Origin: Sweltsa coloradensis
Lineage: Eukaryota; Arthropoda; Insecta; Plecoptera; Chloroperlidae
Length of the DNA stretch: 64,000 nt
NCBI GenBank assembly: GCA_024449915.1
Contig: JAMZAV010000111.1
Span: 248,001-312,000 of the forward strand
Direction: 5' to 3'
Shown: one piece after another, positions 20,301-30,830 of the stretch
How the letters are laid out: each line of letters opens with the position of its first letter
Position numbering within the stretch: position 1 is the stretch's first letter
The notes under the pieces: model-generated
What the model was told of the DNA's origin: nothing
The model's database searches: none
What the model saw: only the letters and a program-made list of their open reading frames with translations
Position numbers and translations under genes: made by a program

Positions 20301-22619
20301 TGGTTCACATGGTGTTATTGAAAAGTGAAGGCTCATCAACTCCCATATTGGCGCGGGTGAACGAAATAAATGGAAATTATCATGTGAATTTGTAAATTCC
20401 CTCTCTAGAGCTATAGATAACGCAGTTCACTCGTATTAGCTCTTTTTTGTCGTTGTCATAACAAAATTGTTGTAATTTTGTTGAAATGTAATACTCATAT
20501 TATTTATTTCATCCTTTATGATACTAGGAAAACGACAGTCGTTGATAGACGCGGGATAGAACCGTGTTTCACGTTGCTTTGGACTTGATTAATGTTTAAA
20601 ATTGATACTTTTTGTGATTTTACATAGAGCTCAATTAAAATAATATGGTTGTATTTAGTTATTCATGAAACGACGTTATAGATAGAACATCTCTTCAAAT
20701 GCATAACATAGTTTGGAAAACACAGCCCGTACGAGTTAACGTTGCAAGGTTCGCTGTAGGCAACCAAAGACGAAGGCAACGTCCAACCTAGTGAGACCTC
20801 ACCTTGGGTCGGAGCCAGAGCTGTGACGTCATTGATTGGCACGGACCTGTTAGAAAGCTTGTAAAGTTAACGTGGGAGGGGGTGGAAGTGGGTGGTTCTT
20901 CCTTTACTTCTCACTCAACCCACCCTCCATTCTTAATGAGCCAATTCTGCTTGGAAAAGGGGCCCCGTGTCTTTGATTCTGTATTGATGTGAGTCCCGAC
21001 TGGGAGATAGATATGGCTCGACCGTAGAATATGAGATTCTCTTTTGGGAGGTCTTCTGAAATCTCGACTGAAGATTTATCAATGTTTAATAAAACGTAAA
21101 CGCTGGGATTAGATCATGTGAACTGGCCCTGGGGCATTCCCTGCTGATCTCGCGTCTGAGGAAGATCATGCAGTGAGGGAACGTTGCAGTTTTAACCGTG
21201 TATTGTTCTCAGTCATTTCTTGAATGTTTATAACTTTAAGTGAGTATGGGACATGAGTTTTAGGCAAATTATTGCTGCTCGCTTGCCTCACTGACACTAC
21301 AGATGTTTGAAATTTTGAACATCTCACGAAAGTGTTCTACATGTAACAAATTTAAAAAAATTGTTTTTAACAAAACCAAATGTTTTGTCGAATTTTCATT
21401 TGGTTGAAAAGTCAAAATTGACTTTATTATTCGTGATTTTTTTCTGGCTGATCAAGACACAATTTTAAAACCCTGAGACTGTAGGGCTGTCCATGTAAGC
21501 TTTATTGACAACTACAAAGTTTCTTATACGTCGGATGCTTCTTGGCCGAGCAAACAGCTATTTGCTAACTGCCAAATGTGTCCTATTCCAGTCAGGTTGC
21601 TTGTAGTGAGGGCATTTAGCTCGAAATAGTGGTAGAATAGAACAAAGTGTGATACCAGTTGAGTTTGTTCTTTGATGGAGAAGTCAGAAATTTACTGCTC
21701 TTTTATTTACAGACCACCGTAAAATAATCTGACGTTAACATATGGCAGTAAGACTGCCAAAAATTAAGAAAAAATTACATTGGTAGGATCAGCAGAAGAA
21801 CGGTGCGAAACTTTTACATAAACACTACTTCTAAAAAAAAGAAGGTCGAAAACTTTGGGCCTCAGAGCTTTTTGATGTTATCATCACATTTATATCACAA
21901 GGCATCATTACGTTACCTAGATTACGTTAAAATATATATATATATAAATAATATTACGTAAATAGTAATTTGAGTTTTCTTATCAGTAATACATAATAAG
22001 AATAACCGTAAGAACCCCACAATATCCTAACAGCGTTTGTGCGTCGTCACTCACCTAACTAATCCATAAAATCTTTGAGCTAACATTTTCTAAAATACAT
22101 AACCAAACCGAGCAAGCTAAACATTTTCTGAGCGGCATTTCTTTGATCTTTCTCTCAATTTCTCTTTGAGCAAATTCTCTTTCTGCTTTATTCAATTATA
22201 CCTAATTCTTCTCCATCTTTGCGGAAGATAAAGGTAATATAAGGTTTGGGCTCCCAAGAAAACATTGATTTCTATGCTCGCTCTCTCAAATCTTCGCTCA
22301 CCCATAATATTTCTTACATCTCCGAGAGAATCAATGCTGAGATTCTACTTTCTACGTCGGTTCAGCCATAAATAAGGACGATATAGAGTTGGGGTTATAC
22401 GCTTAGGAACCCTGTTTCAAAAGTGAATATTTTAGAAATATGGAAAGAGAGGTATAAAAATACGTTGGCCGAACAAGCTGACGTATGTACGCTCACGATT
22501 GCAACACTTTTTCTGTTTTCCATGGCGTGACTCGCAGCTATGGCTGCGAACCATTTTTCCTCAGTGTCACCAGTCCAACTGGCAGAAGAGTTTTCTCCAC
22601 AGTTATATACGTATAAAAA
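20301..22619. promoter_or_regulatory. Gene-free stretch with one CRE/CCAAT cluster
   Basis: No exon recognised. A GC-richer segment at 20720-20990 has TGACGTCATTGATTGG (20824-20839), which is a full CRE adjoining an inverted CCAAT box, so it may be a regulatory island. Also an AT dinucleotide run at 21932-21945 and a small hairpin CGCAGCTATGGCTGCG at 22531-22546. Confidence 0.3.
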
Positions 22620-22865
22620 TAAATAAATAATGAATTTTATTTAGAGTCTACCCACTCAGTTATATGACTGATTTTCAGTGGGGGACTTTAAATCAAAGCG
22701 AGCTCCAAAGTCACCGTTTACAAACTCCTAAGATAAGAACTGATGGACTTAAGTCCAAATCAGAAATGTTAAAAAACTTCTGACTTTAGCGGGAATCGAA
22801 CCCTGGACCTTCTGCATTGGAAGCAGATACGCTAACCACAAGACCAACGAGCCACACATTTTCCT
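22620..22865 (-). mobile_element. A-family SINE with internal deletion
   Basis: The tail (ACTCAGTTATATGACTGATTTTCAGTGGGGGAC in + reading, blocks ACTCAGTT and CAGTGGGGGAC) joins directly to CTCCAAAGTCACCGTTTAC, skipping about 170 bp of body. The head has an intact GGGAATCGAACCCTGGACC and TTCTGCATTGGAAGCAGA. Confidence 0.85.
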
Positions 22866-22949
22866 CGGTATTGGACAAATAGCATGAGCAAAACTAATGG
22901 CTTAATGTACTCTTCATAAGCATAAGCATTCTGTTTTCTTGGTTGAAGG

Positions 22950-23145
22950 GCGCGTCAACCACGTCGAGACCGGAAATACTGACTGAAAAATTTTCAGAGG
23001 TTTTCCTTGGTCGTTAATGCGAATGCAAGGTAAAAAGTTATCTGAAACAGCCCTCGGACATCCCTTCACAATTGTCCTTACTCCAACATACCTAGTTATG
23101 CAGCGCTCCCTGGACAGGCTTCGCACGAGAAATTGAACTATGTCA
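22950..23145 (+). mobile_element. B-family SINE lacking its tRNA head
   Basis: Runs from GTCGAGACCGGAAATACTGACTG through ACAGCCCTCGGACATCCC to GACAGGCTTCGCACGAG. Truncated in the head and abutting a 5S SINE 15 bp later. Confidence 0.75.
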
Positions 23146-23159
23146 TAATGGGTCACTAT

Positions 23160-23570
23160 AGCCAGCGGTTTAGCCGAGCTCGTTTAACCGGTTCCCACTC
23201 GAACACCGAAGTTAAGCAGAATCGGGCGTGGTCATGGGTAGAGTGGGTGACCGCTCTGCCTGAAACTCACGTTACCGCTGTTTAGAGCAGATGGAGAGCT
23301 AGTGTAACGGCTTCGTTCTTATCGACGTCTGCTCGGCAGTCTGGGTTAGTGGAGGAATCTATATGACTGTCAAAGTTACACCGTCCTTTCGGATGGGACG
23401 TTAAGCCGTTGGTCCCCTTGGTATTTTTCGAAAGGAGTAGGCTATGTGCCGGTACTGGGTTTCCCCTCCTCCCTTCTGTTCATACTTCATCCTCATCTAT
23501 CACCACTCATCGTCTCGATTAGCCCAAAGTGCATAAATATGAGACGTTAAGCAATATCCAATCCAATCTA
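23160..23570 (+). mobile_element. 5S rRNA-headed SINE, copy 2
   Basis: The 5S-like head is 23162-23280 with GAAGTTAAGCAGAATCGGG and GAGTGGGTGACCG (box A, IE and box C region). The body and C-type tail are complete, ending CATAAATATGAGACGTTAAGCAATATCC. Confidence 0.88.
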
Positions 23571-23574
23571 TGGG

Positions 23575-23762
23575 TCACTATAGTCTATAGGTACTCTAGG
23601 GGATGTATGGAGGACAATTCCGTGCTGGACAGAACCATCCACAGGCAAGGAGAGAAAAGTGTGTTTCTTATGCCGTTGTCGTCTTTTTCATCGTTTCTAT
23701 CGTCATTGTCTTCGTCGGGGAGGTAGTCGATTAGAGGATGAGGGGTCCTCGACGACGTTGAC
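23575..23762 (+). repeat. GTC-family repeat (short tract)
   Basis: Starts GGGTCACTATAGTCTATAGG, has GGACAGAACCATCCACAGG and TCGTCGGGGAGGTAGTCG. It lies directly after the 5S SINE. Confidence 0.6.
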
Positions 23763-23794
23763 ATTACCGTTCAACTAGGATGGTACATATAATT

Positions 23795-24015
23795 TTTATA
23801 AATTTTGTAGGAAGCCTGCCCAGGGTGCAAATCATGCCCCTCTTCAGGTATATGTTGCGCATAGGACAATTGTGAAGGGATGTCCGAGGGCTGTTTAAGA
23901 GGATTCACTCTCAAACGACCGAGGAAAACCTCAGAAAAAACCTTTAGTCAGGATTAACGGTCTTGACGAAATTTGTATCCGGGACCTCCCAAATAGATGA
24001 CCCTAAGGGTCAGGC
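23795..24015 (-). mobile_element. B-family SINE
   Basis: The + reading starts at the tail AGGAAGCCTGCCCAGGGTGC and ends at CCGGGACCTCCC, the tRNA T-arm. Facing the B copy at 22950, it forms an inverted pair around the 5S SINE. Confidence 0.75.
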
Positions 24016-24819
24016 GGCGGGGCCATCCTTCCAGATATTAAAATATTCATGTATGGCATCTCCACCATTAGTCAACGCTTGAATAAGTGTGGAACAAAAC
24101 TGTTAGATTTGTTATCAATTCTGGTTGGGTACTCCAATACCAGTGTTTGAAATAATAACAAGTATCCCATAGCTAACAAACTGGTAAAACACAGCTGTCA
24201 CTAATTGTGGTAATCTAGATCAAGATGGTTAATCTTGGTTCTAAATCGAGAAACATGATTGGGCATAAAAATAACCGTTTGTAACACGCCACCCGCTATC
24301 GCTGTACAATGTAGCGCCGAGTAGTATAACGTGTTGCCCCCGGGGGTGGCGGGGGTGGGGATGGTGATGGGGTGGTGGGGGGGAGGGAGGGGTATCGATT
24401 TACGATGAGGCGGAACGGCGACAATACCGATACAAGAAACACTGAACTTTGAGAGAACAAAAGGGCGAATGACGTAAGAAGTTTGATGCAATGTTCGGGG
24501 TTAGGAAGGCATTTCCCGCTGCACGTTCACCCAATCTCACCCATGTTAATCGTTACATTTGCGAAAGTTTGATTATTTCATGATTTGCTATTCCTGATTT
24601 GGTTTTTGGAAAACCTCTTAATTAGTTTGAGTAAGATCGTCTAATAAATATGTTATTTTCTTTTCGTTTTTATTTTTCTTCTTCTTTATTTTCATTAATT
24701 TTTTCTTTACTTTTTAATTTTGTATTGAATTTATTTTGGTTAATTTTACTTAAATATTGTTATTATCCTATTTAAAATATATGTCATCAAAATTGTTGTT
24801 TAGAGTCTTCACGAGACAG
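24016..24819. other. No gene recognised
   Basis: Contains a G-rich strand segment at 24338-24392 (GGGGG/GGTGGGG runs, possibly G-quadruplex forming) and a T-rich part at 24650-24730. Confidence 0.4.
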
Positions 24820-25195
24820 ACATGTACACGGCACTCTCAAAAGCACTCAAATATAGATGTACAACGCTCTGGAGAAAAATTGAAACGTCATACGTGAATT
24901 CTAAAATGCACAAGACACAGATATTTTTATGCAACAAACAAAATTGATGTGTGTAACTAACCCTACTATACCATTGTTACCATTGTCGACGCTACGGGAA
25001 AAAGAAGAGGTTGCTCTCGTCGCGTTGACTTTACGTTTAACAATGGAGAATAGTAGGGTTTATTACATAAAGTAATTCTGTTTGTTGTATGTTCTTCTGC
25101 ATAAAAATATCTGTGTCTTAGAATTCACGTACGTCGTTTCAATTTTTCTCCAGAGCGTTGTACATCTGAATTTGAGTGCTTACGGGCGTGTCAAG
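24820..25195. mobile_element. Foldback MITE with about 165-bp arms
   Basis: Arms 24820-24995 and 25020-25195 are inverted copies: AGCACTCAAAT, GATGTACAACGCTCTGGAG, GACACAGATATTTTTATGCA, CCCTACTAT.CCATTGTTA. The centre is only about 25-30 bp. It was possibly inserted into tail-T retroposon sequence that continues at 25196. Confidence 0.7.
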
Positions 25196-25283
25196 GTCAT
25201 ATTTGTTTGTGTCTGCATTTGTGTGATGTTTGATTTAGTTGTCCTACTTTGTAAATCAGTTTTTATAACTGAACAGGATAGAC
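25190..25283 (+). mobile_element. Retroposon 3' end with hairpin tail (tail T)
   Basis: TGTGTCTGCATTTGTG, TTTAGTTGTCCTAC, AAATCAGTTTTTATAACTGA, AGGATAGACGATAAATAAA. Its A/T-rich tail has grown into the microsatellite that follows. Confidence 0.65.
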
Positions 25284-25456
<173 letters not shown>

Positions 25457-26089
25457 AAAAAATCACCCCGCTGCAAAATACAGACGGATTGATGCATCCC
25501 AACCAGGATGCTACAGAATATTTTGGTGAAACTGGGGATCAGCGGGAAGATCTAGATTTCCCCAAAGAATGAAAACTTTGAACATGGCACCTCCACCAAA
25601 GATATTTAAACGCTACAACAAAAACGGTATCATTTAATATTCCATGATAACGTTCTATAATAATATCGGTAAGCTTCACTCCCTGTTACTCCCGATTGTA
25701 TAAGAACACCCATGAGGTTTACTCTACCCCCCTCCTGCCCCAAGTATACGTCTTGAAACAATCCACCGACGTCTTGAGATCGAGGTGCACTCGAGTAGAG
25801 ATGACGTCATCCCGAGTACCTCCGAGTACTCCCGAGTACACGGCTCTCGAGACACCACTCGTCTCCACGAGCTCATTGTTATTCCATCCTGAGAAAAAAG
25901 ACGCGGATTTTATCTTCTCGCGACTTAAGTTTATAAAAGTTAAGTACTGAAACTTAAGTCTTATAAAGTTGGTAGACTGCTTCAACGTGAGAGTAATTTG
26001 TTAGGATATACCTGCAATTCTTACTGAAGGTTTTTCCAAGGGTTATCTAACAGCAAATTCGAATTATGGAATCGAGTGCTTTACTTTTA
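25457..26089. promoter_or_regulatory. Gene-free stretch with a CRE-containing GC-rich island
   Basis: At 25690-25880 a GC-rich patch has TGACGTCA (25802-25809) and CCGAGTAC repeated three times. It could be a promoter or enhancer, but no exon is recognised around it. Confidence 0.3.
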
Positions 26090-26140
26090 GGCCGCATCGC
26101 GAAAACTTTTTCCAGTTGCGTTGATGGATGAACTTTTTTG
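26090..26140 (-). repeat. 3' end fragment of a Helentron-type element
   Basis: In + reading GGCCGCATCGCGAAAAC..GCGTTGATGGATGAAC, matching (reverse complement) the right end of the 56584 element: CATCCATCAACGC ... GCGGCCTA. Confidence 0.5.
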
Positions 26141-26173
26141 TTTGGCTTTTTCTGTCCAATGATTACTGTTTTG

Positions 26174-26181
26174 TGACGTCA
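26174..26181. promoter_or_regulatory. CRE palindrome
   Basis: Perfect TGACGTCA; function unknown. Confidence 0.3.
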
Positions 26182-26221
26182 TTGTTAATGTGTTTCATGA
26201 ACTTACCAACTAAATTAAGCA

Positions 26222-26400
26222 TGTCTCTTGTTGGTCATTGTTTGCTCGTCGATGGTGTCGGCACCTACAGGGTTGGCTTGGTTGTCCCCCACTGAAAATC
26301 AGTTATGTGTTAAGTGGTCTTGTAACTCTAAATACGAATTTACTATATTTATCTATTTGTGATTAAAGTAAGATTGTGTGTTACAAAAATAAAGCTCTTA
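26222..26400 (+). mobile_element. A-family SINE, 3' third
   Basis: CTCGTCGATGGTGTCGGCACC, CTACAGGGTTGGCTTGG, CCACTGAAAATCAGTTATG, ACTCTAAATACGAATTTA. 5' truncated. A near-identical piece in the same orientation is at 26886-27075. Confidence 0.8.
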
Positions 26401-26439
26401 GAAAGCTAGTTCATCAATAAAACCGAATCATGCAAGTTC

Positions 26440-26443
26440 CCTA

Positions 26444-26476
<33 letters not shown>

Positions 26477-26888
26477 AAATTTTATTTAGAGTCTACCCAC
26501 TCAGTTATATAACTGATTTTCAGTGGGGTACTTTAAATCAAAGCGACTAAGCCAACCCTGCAGGCCCCGACGCAATCGACGAGTGAGCGATAACCAACCA
26601 AAGATCGATATTTTAATAGGAAATATAGCAATCAGTGGTATGGACAGTGCGAACACCCGCAAATCAACGCCAGAATCAACAAGGCCGATTCAGAACAACT
26701 CTGAAATTTATTATGTGCTTCGTTGCTAGGACGGCTCCAAAGTCACCGTTTACAAACTCCTACGACAAGAACTGATGGACTTAAGTCCAAATCAGAAGTT
26801 AAAAAACTACTGACTTTAGCGGGAATCGAACCCTGGACCTTCTGCATTGGAAGCAGATACGCTAACAACAAGACCAACGAGCCACACA
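26440..26888 (-). mobile_element. A-family SINE, full length
   Basis: Complete from the (TAAA)n tail through the hairpin TCAGTTATATAACTGA, the body and the tRNA-like head (GGGAATCGAACCCTGGACC; TTCTGCATTGGAAGCAGA; CAAGACCAACGAGCC). The anticodon loop of the head reads CCA (Trp-like). Open frames here are non-functional. Confidence 0.88.
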
Positions 26889-27075
26889 TCGCTTGTTGGT
26901 CATTTGTTTGCTCGTCGATGGTGTCGGCACCTACAGGGTTGGCTTGGTTGTTCCCACTGAAAATCAGTTATGTGACTGATTGGTCATGTAACTCTAAATA
27001 CGAATGTATTAGTATTATATTTATCTATTTGTGATTAAAGTAAGATTGTGTGTTACAAAAATAAGCTCTTAGGAA
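26886..27075 (+). mobile_element. A-family SINE, 3' third, inverted next to the full copy
   Basis: Starts exactly where the minus-strand head ends, and repeats the 26222 piece (GCTTGTTGGTC, CGTCGATGGTGTCGGC, ATCAGTTATGTGACTG). The full minus copy thus appears inserted within an older plus copy: 26222-26400 and 26886-27075 share the sequence. Confidence 0.75.
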
Positions 27076-27424
27076 GATTGTTTTTCATGCAAGTTCCCTA
27101 TTTGGTGGCCTAACTGTTCGGTCCTAGCTACTGACAAACTTTACTTGAGGTATTTTCCTAGAATACCCTAGAGAGTTACATACTGGCTCGAGTCGATTCC
27201 TAACAACCTATGGGAATACCCCCTCCCCCCTGCCCCCTTTTAGCTTGTTAGTCTTCTGCATCGAGCAGTAACGGGTAAACTTCATTGTACACTACGCCGG
27301 CTGTCCATACGAAAAATGTTGTTCTTATCTGTTTTTTTGTAAGACGTTTTGTTTAATAATGATGAAATATAAAGGCCTAAGTTCATTTCTATCTGGCGAT
27401 TTCATGTGAAATTAACAAAACTGT
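27076..27424. other. No gene or element recognised
   Basis: Ordinary AT-rich sequence with a C-rich run at 27220-27236. Confidence 0.4.
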
Positions 27425-27838
27425 AGCCAGCGGTTTAGCCGAGGTCGTTTAACCGGTTCCCACTCGAACCCGAAGTTAAGCAGAATCGGGCGTGGTCAGG
27501 GTTAGAGTGGGTGACCGCTCTACCCTGAAACTCACGTATACCGCTGGTTAGAGCAGATGGAGGGTTCGAAGCTAGTGTAACGGCTTCGTTCTCCTCGACG
27601 TCTGCTCGGCAGTCCGGGTTAGTGGAGGAACCTATATGACTGTCAAAATTACAATGTCTTTTCGGATGGGATGTTAAGCCGTTGGTCTCCTTGGTAGGCT
27701 ACGTGCCGGTACCGGGTTTCCCCTCCTCCCTTCTGTTCATACTTCATCTTCATCTATCACCACTCATCGTCTCGAATAGCCAAAGTGCATTAATATGAGT
27801 CTTTATTAAGCAATATCCAATCAATCAATCAACATCCC
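27425..27838 (+). mobile_element. 5S rRNA-headed SINE, copy 3 (best preserved head)
   Basis: The head 27427-27547 is 121 nt, the length of a 5S rRNA, and its ends CCAGCGGT and ACCGCTGG are perfect complements (5S helix I). The internal promoter region has GAAGTTAAGCAGAATCGGG and GAGTGGGTGACCGC. Body and C-type tail follow, ending GCAATATCCAATCAATCAAT. Confidence 0.9.
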
Positions 27839-28307
27839 TAGTTAGACACCTCCAAATTCTTTACGAACAATTTTATTCAGGACAAATATGTAATTATTTT
27901 ATTCCGTGTTTGTGAAAACGTAATTTCCAATAACGATTCGAAGAATTTTCAAAGAGGGGCTTGCATTGCACCAACACGAGACATTTATCTTCCTCCACAC
28001 CCCTTCCCCCCATATAAACTACCCCTATCGATGCGCCAATATATCCCTGATCATATTCATGCCGTGCAGTAACTCACGCCATAACAGTCTTGTTGCCGCA
28101 ATAAATCGAAACGAATTGTGCTGTATGCGATTCTGAACGAACAAACCATATGTGGCGATTCATAAACATTCGACATCGTATTCATCTTTTAGACGATTTC
28201 GTTAGTCATTGCGCATATGTGAACTTCGCAAGGGATTCTGGGTAGTGTGTGTATAGAGCCCATCCGTTTTGATGGTAAATGTTCGATTTACCCATTTACC
28301 ATCCAGG
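27839..28307. promoter_or_regulatory. Gene-free stretch with ZNF143-like motif
   Basis: ACTACCCAGAATCCCTTGCG on the minus strand (28215-28234) resembles a ZNF143/Staf promoter site. A CpG-richer patch at 28060-28230 surrounds it. No exon recognised, so promoter status is only a guess. Confidence 0.25.
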
Positions 28308-28345
28308 GCCTCGATTCCTGTACATTTTAACCCCTAACTCGTAAC
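28308..28345. repeat. Solo TIR of the 14017-type MITE
   Basis: GGGCCTCGATTCCTGTACATTTTA matches the 14017 element end (block GGGCC.CGATTC.TGT.CATTTTA). The partner TIR is not found. Confidence 0.5.
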
Positions 28346-28507
28346 CCTTAACCCAAGGCTAGCCCCAACAAATCACCAGCTGTAGCAAGAGGTAATAATG
28401 TTGGTTGGTTTGTTCTTTTCTGTGTCCTTAGAAAGAAACCCCTGTAAGGATTATACAGAAATACGTTTTTAACCTCTAAACCTTAACCCCTAACCCAGGG
28501 TCAAAAA

Positions 28508-28915
28508 TAGGGTTGTGTGACTCATTGGTCTTGTGGTTAGAGGTTCTGCTTCTAATGCAGAAGGTCCATCAAGACAGAAGTTTTTTAACTTCTGATATGG
28601 ACTACGAGTCCATCACCTCTTGGTTTAGGAATGTGTAAACGGTGACTTTGGAACCGTCCTAGCAATAAGGCACATAATCCATTCTAACGTTGTTCCGAAT
28701 TAGCCTGGTTGATTCTGGCACTGTCCGCGGATGGAATCGTGTCCAGCTTGATTGATCGGTGTTTCCTAGTTAAATATGCCGGTCTCTAGTTGGTCATTGT
28801 TCGCTCGTCGATGGTGTCGGCGCCTGCAGGTTTGGATTGGTCTGCTTTAAATTTAATGTCCTGTGAAAATCAGTTATGTGACTGAGTCGGTAGTCTAAAA
28901 AAACGAATACATGAA
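28508..28915 (+). mobile_element. A-family SINE, full length, diverged
   Basis: Head TTGGTCTTGTGGTTAGAGG, TTCTGCTTCTAATGCAGAAGG, with the B box destroyed by a deletion. Body GTGACTTTGGAACCGTCC, GATTCTGGCACTGTCCGCGG, CGTCGATGGTGTCGGCGCC; tail GAAAATCAGTTATGTGACTGA. Confidence 0.85.
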
Positions 28916-29179
28916 TCCGGAAACTGAGAAGTACCCCACATATCCACCCCAAGTAAGACTGGATTGTAACAGGATGTTGCAGGACTCCGCTCAATGCTCT
29001 ATCAGGCATTGCCTTGACACCGACTACACACGAGAGCATAATATTGTGAAGCGCCTGATCACTGTGGTGTTTGCACAGCTGGTGGCCTGATTACCCAGCA
29101 AATAGTTGACAAACAGAACAAGTAGTGGAGATGACAAAGCAACAGAAAACAATTACTTTTGGTTGTGTTGAGGCATGTT
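28916..29179. other. No gene or element recognised
   Basis: Nothing recognised beyond the decayed SINE tail. Confidence 0.4.
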
Positions 29180-29345
29180 CGAATTGTCATCGTCGTTCGT
29201 CAGGGTCGTGAACGGGGAAGGGTACCCGACAGCGAGGCCGCCTCTAAATATACACCGTACTTATAGCTGATAGTTGATGTTTTTGAAATGGTCATTGCCT
29301 CTTTTCTCACCTTTTACAATTAACAGAGGGATGCTCGTGGCAAAG
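29180..29345 (+). repeat. GTC-family repeat, decayed
   Basis: TTGTCATCGTCGTTCGTCAGG, then GGGGAAGGGTACCCGACAGC and a 3' part with ATAGCTGATAGTTGATGTTT and CACCTTTTACAATTAACAGAG, as in 16560-16640. Confidence 0.55.
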
Positions 29346-29366
29346 GCCTACCCAGCAGTGCGATTC

Positions 29367-29551
29367 TGTAAAATAGTAGCTACGGCCGCCATTTATCGTA
29401 TCTTGATAGCATAGCATAGCGACTCCGTTTTCATTCTCGTTATCATAGCGATCGCTATCATTTTTACAGAATCAGTCGACACGCAAAATTGTCGCTAAAG
29501 TGCCGGATAACGATCGTTATCTTCCATAACGATTTTACAGAATCAGACCGC
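29367..29551. mobile_element. MITE with GATTCTGTAAAA ends and GATC-centred palindromes
   Basis: Left end GATTCTGTAAAAT, right end ATTTTACAGAATCAG, with an extra internal copy TTTTTACAGAATCAGTCG at 29461. Inside are the palindromes ATAGCGATCGCTAT and GATAACGATCGTTATC. Confidence 0.65.
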
Positions 29552-29631
29552 AGGACCCAGACGGGGGATAAAGATTTAGAGATTTCGTCAGTATGTACAA
29601 ATTAGTCTTTTGTACAATGTAATTCAATTCA

Positions 29632-29760
29632 ATTTAACTAATTTCAAATTATTTTAATTCTATTCTATTCATTTGAAACAAGTTCAATTCAATTCAATTC
29701 AATTCAATTCAATTCAATTCAATTCAATTCAATTTCAATTCAATTCAATTCAATTCAAAA
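29632..29760. repeat. (AATTC)n pentanucleotide satellite
   Basis: Clean TTCAA units at 29680-29755, decaying outward on both sides. Confidence 0.9.
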
Positions 29761-30439
29761 AATTTAAATCCCATTTTTTTCATTTTATTTCAATTCATTT
29801 CGATTCAATTTAATTCAAACCAAATATATTATATTCATTCTAATCACTCAAACACATTTTTACAGAAAGCCCATAAAATCCAAAGGTATTTGGTCAAGGG
29901 CAGATTCTATCAACATTAATGATTCATAGCAAGTGTTGTAAAAGTTTTCCCCGATTGGGATTTAAAAAAACAATAAGGAGCCGGAAATATAACAAATAAT
30001 AACGCTAATTTAATCTCCCCTCTACGCTTCGCCCCTGTAAATCTGTTCTTCCCTACATGAATGCAGGTCATGATAAAGTGCACCTCACGTGATGTAGGGG
30101 TTGGGGGGAGGGGGGGGGGGGGGGGGGTTACGTGTCTGGTGTGACAACACGACAATCAGAGTAGGTAACGAACAATTACGCGACAGCATGCGACAGACAG
30201 AGTAACGATTTCATAGTAGGCCTAATGTGTTTTGAATGTGTTGTAGCCCGGGGCGGTTCTAGACGTACACACCAGTGGAGCACAACTTGCATGCGTCATC
30301 AACACTGATGGATTTTACTATGTATACAAGAAGTGAGAAATAGGGAGCGAAGCTTATTGTTATTGTTCCCAATGATAAGATAAGATATTTACTCTTTGCA
30401 GAGAAAGTGAATATAGTCTATAATTAATAAAAATCAAAG
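29761..30439. other. No gene recognised; poly-G run at 30107-30127
   Basis: The G-run is interrupted once. No exon found. Confidence 0.4.
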
Positions 30440-30444
30440 TGAAT

Positions 30445-30560
30445 ATACGGTTTTTAAGCATAAGTCCGCTTTGAGGACATTATTAGTAAATGATAGCAGT
30501 TGTAATAAAAGTATGCCCCACATCAAAGCGGGCTTATGCTTAAAAACCGTATATTCATAC
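30445..30560. repeat. Inverted repeat containing a minus-strand mini-SINE 3' end
   Basis: GAATATACGGTTTTTAAGCA (30443 region) is mirrored at 30537-30557. Between the arms lies ATTAGTAAATGATAGCAGTT..AAAAGTATGCCCC (about 30480-30519), the reverse complement of the tail of the tRNA-like unit at 30705, cut 5 nt into the tRNA end. Confidence 0.6.
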
Positions 30561-30704
30561 TACCCAACTCATGGGAGATGAGAAGTGACTGGATTTTTAA
30601 TGTGTTCTTTCAGTAATGACAGCTACATTGCAGTCTTCTGTTCGATTATTATCATGGATGTCAACAGTCACAACAAATAGCAGTTAAATGAAGGTGTGTC
30701 TTAT

Positions 30705-30778
30705 GTCTCGGTAGCTTAATTGGCAGAGCCATGGCGCGTTAAGCCAGAGGTTCTGGGTTCGATCCCCAGTCGGGGCAT
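30705..30778 (+). tRNA. tRNA-like cloverleaf (anticodon GTT), probably a mini-SINE head
   Basis: A complete fold can be drawn: acceptor GTCTCGG/TCGGGGC (with three G-T pairs), D stem GCTT/GAGC, anticodon arm ATGGC-GCGTTAA-GCCAG, T arm CTGGG-TTCGATC-CCCAG, discriminator A. The anticodon would be GTT (Asn), but position 33 is C instead of the invariant U, and the 3' flank (TACTTTTATTACAACTGC..) is shared with an inverted copy at 30480. I therefore favour a SINE head over a working tRNA gene. Confidence 0.5.
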
Positions 30779-30830
30779 ACTTTTATTACAACTGCTATCA
30801 TTTACTAATAATAATAATGATATACACAGT
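30779..30830 (+). mobile_element. Tail of tRNA mini-SINE
   Basis: TACTTTTATTACAACTGC, TATCATTTAC and (TAA)n follow the cloverleaf directly. The whole unit would be only about 120 bp. Confidence 0.5.

Noticed and set aside
28320..28505. Telomere-like TAACCC/CCTAACC repeats
   Set aside because: Irregular spacing and only a few units; not an interstitial telomere array.
30705..30778. Functional tRNA-Asn gene
   Set aside because: C at position 33 instead of U, several G-T pairs in the acceptor stem, and a flank shared with an inverted copy favour a SINE head.
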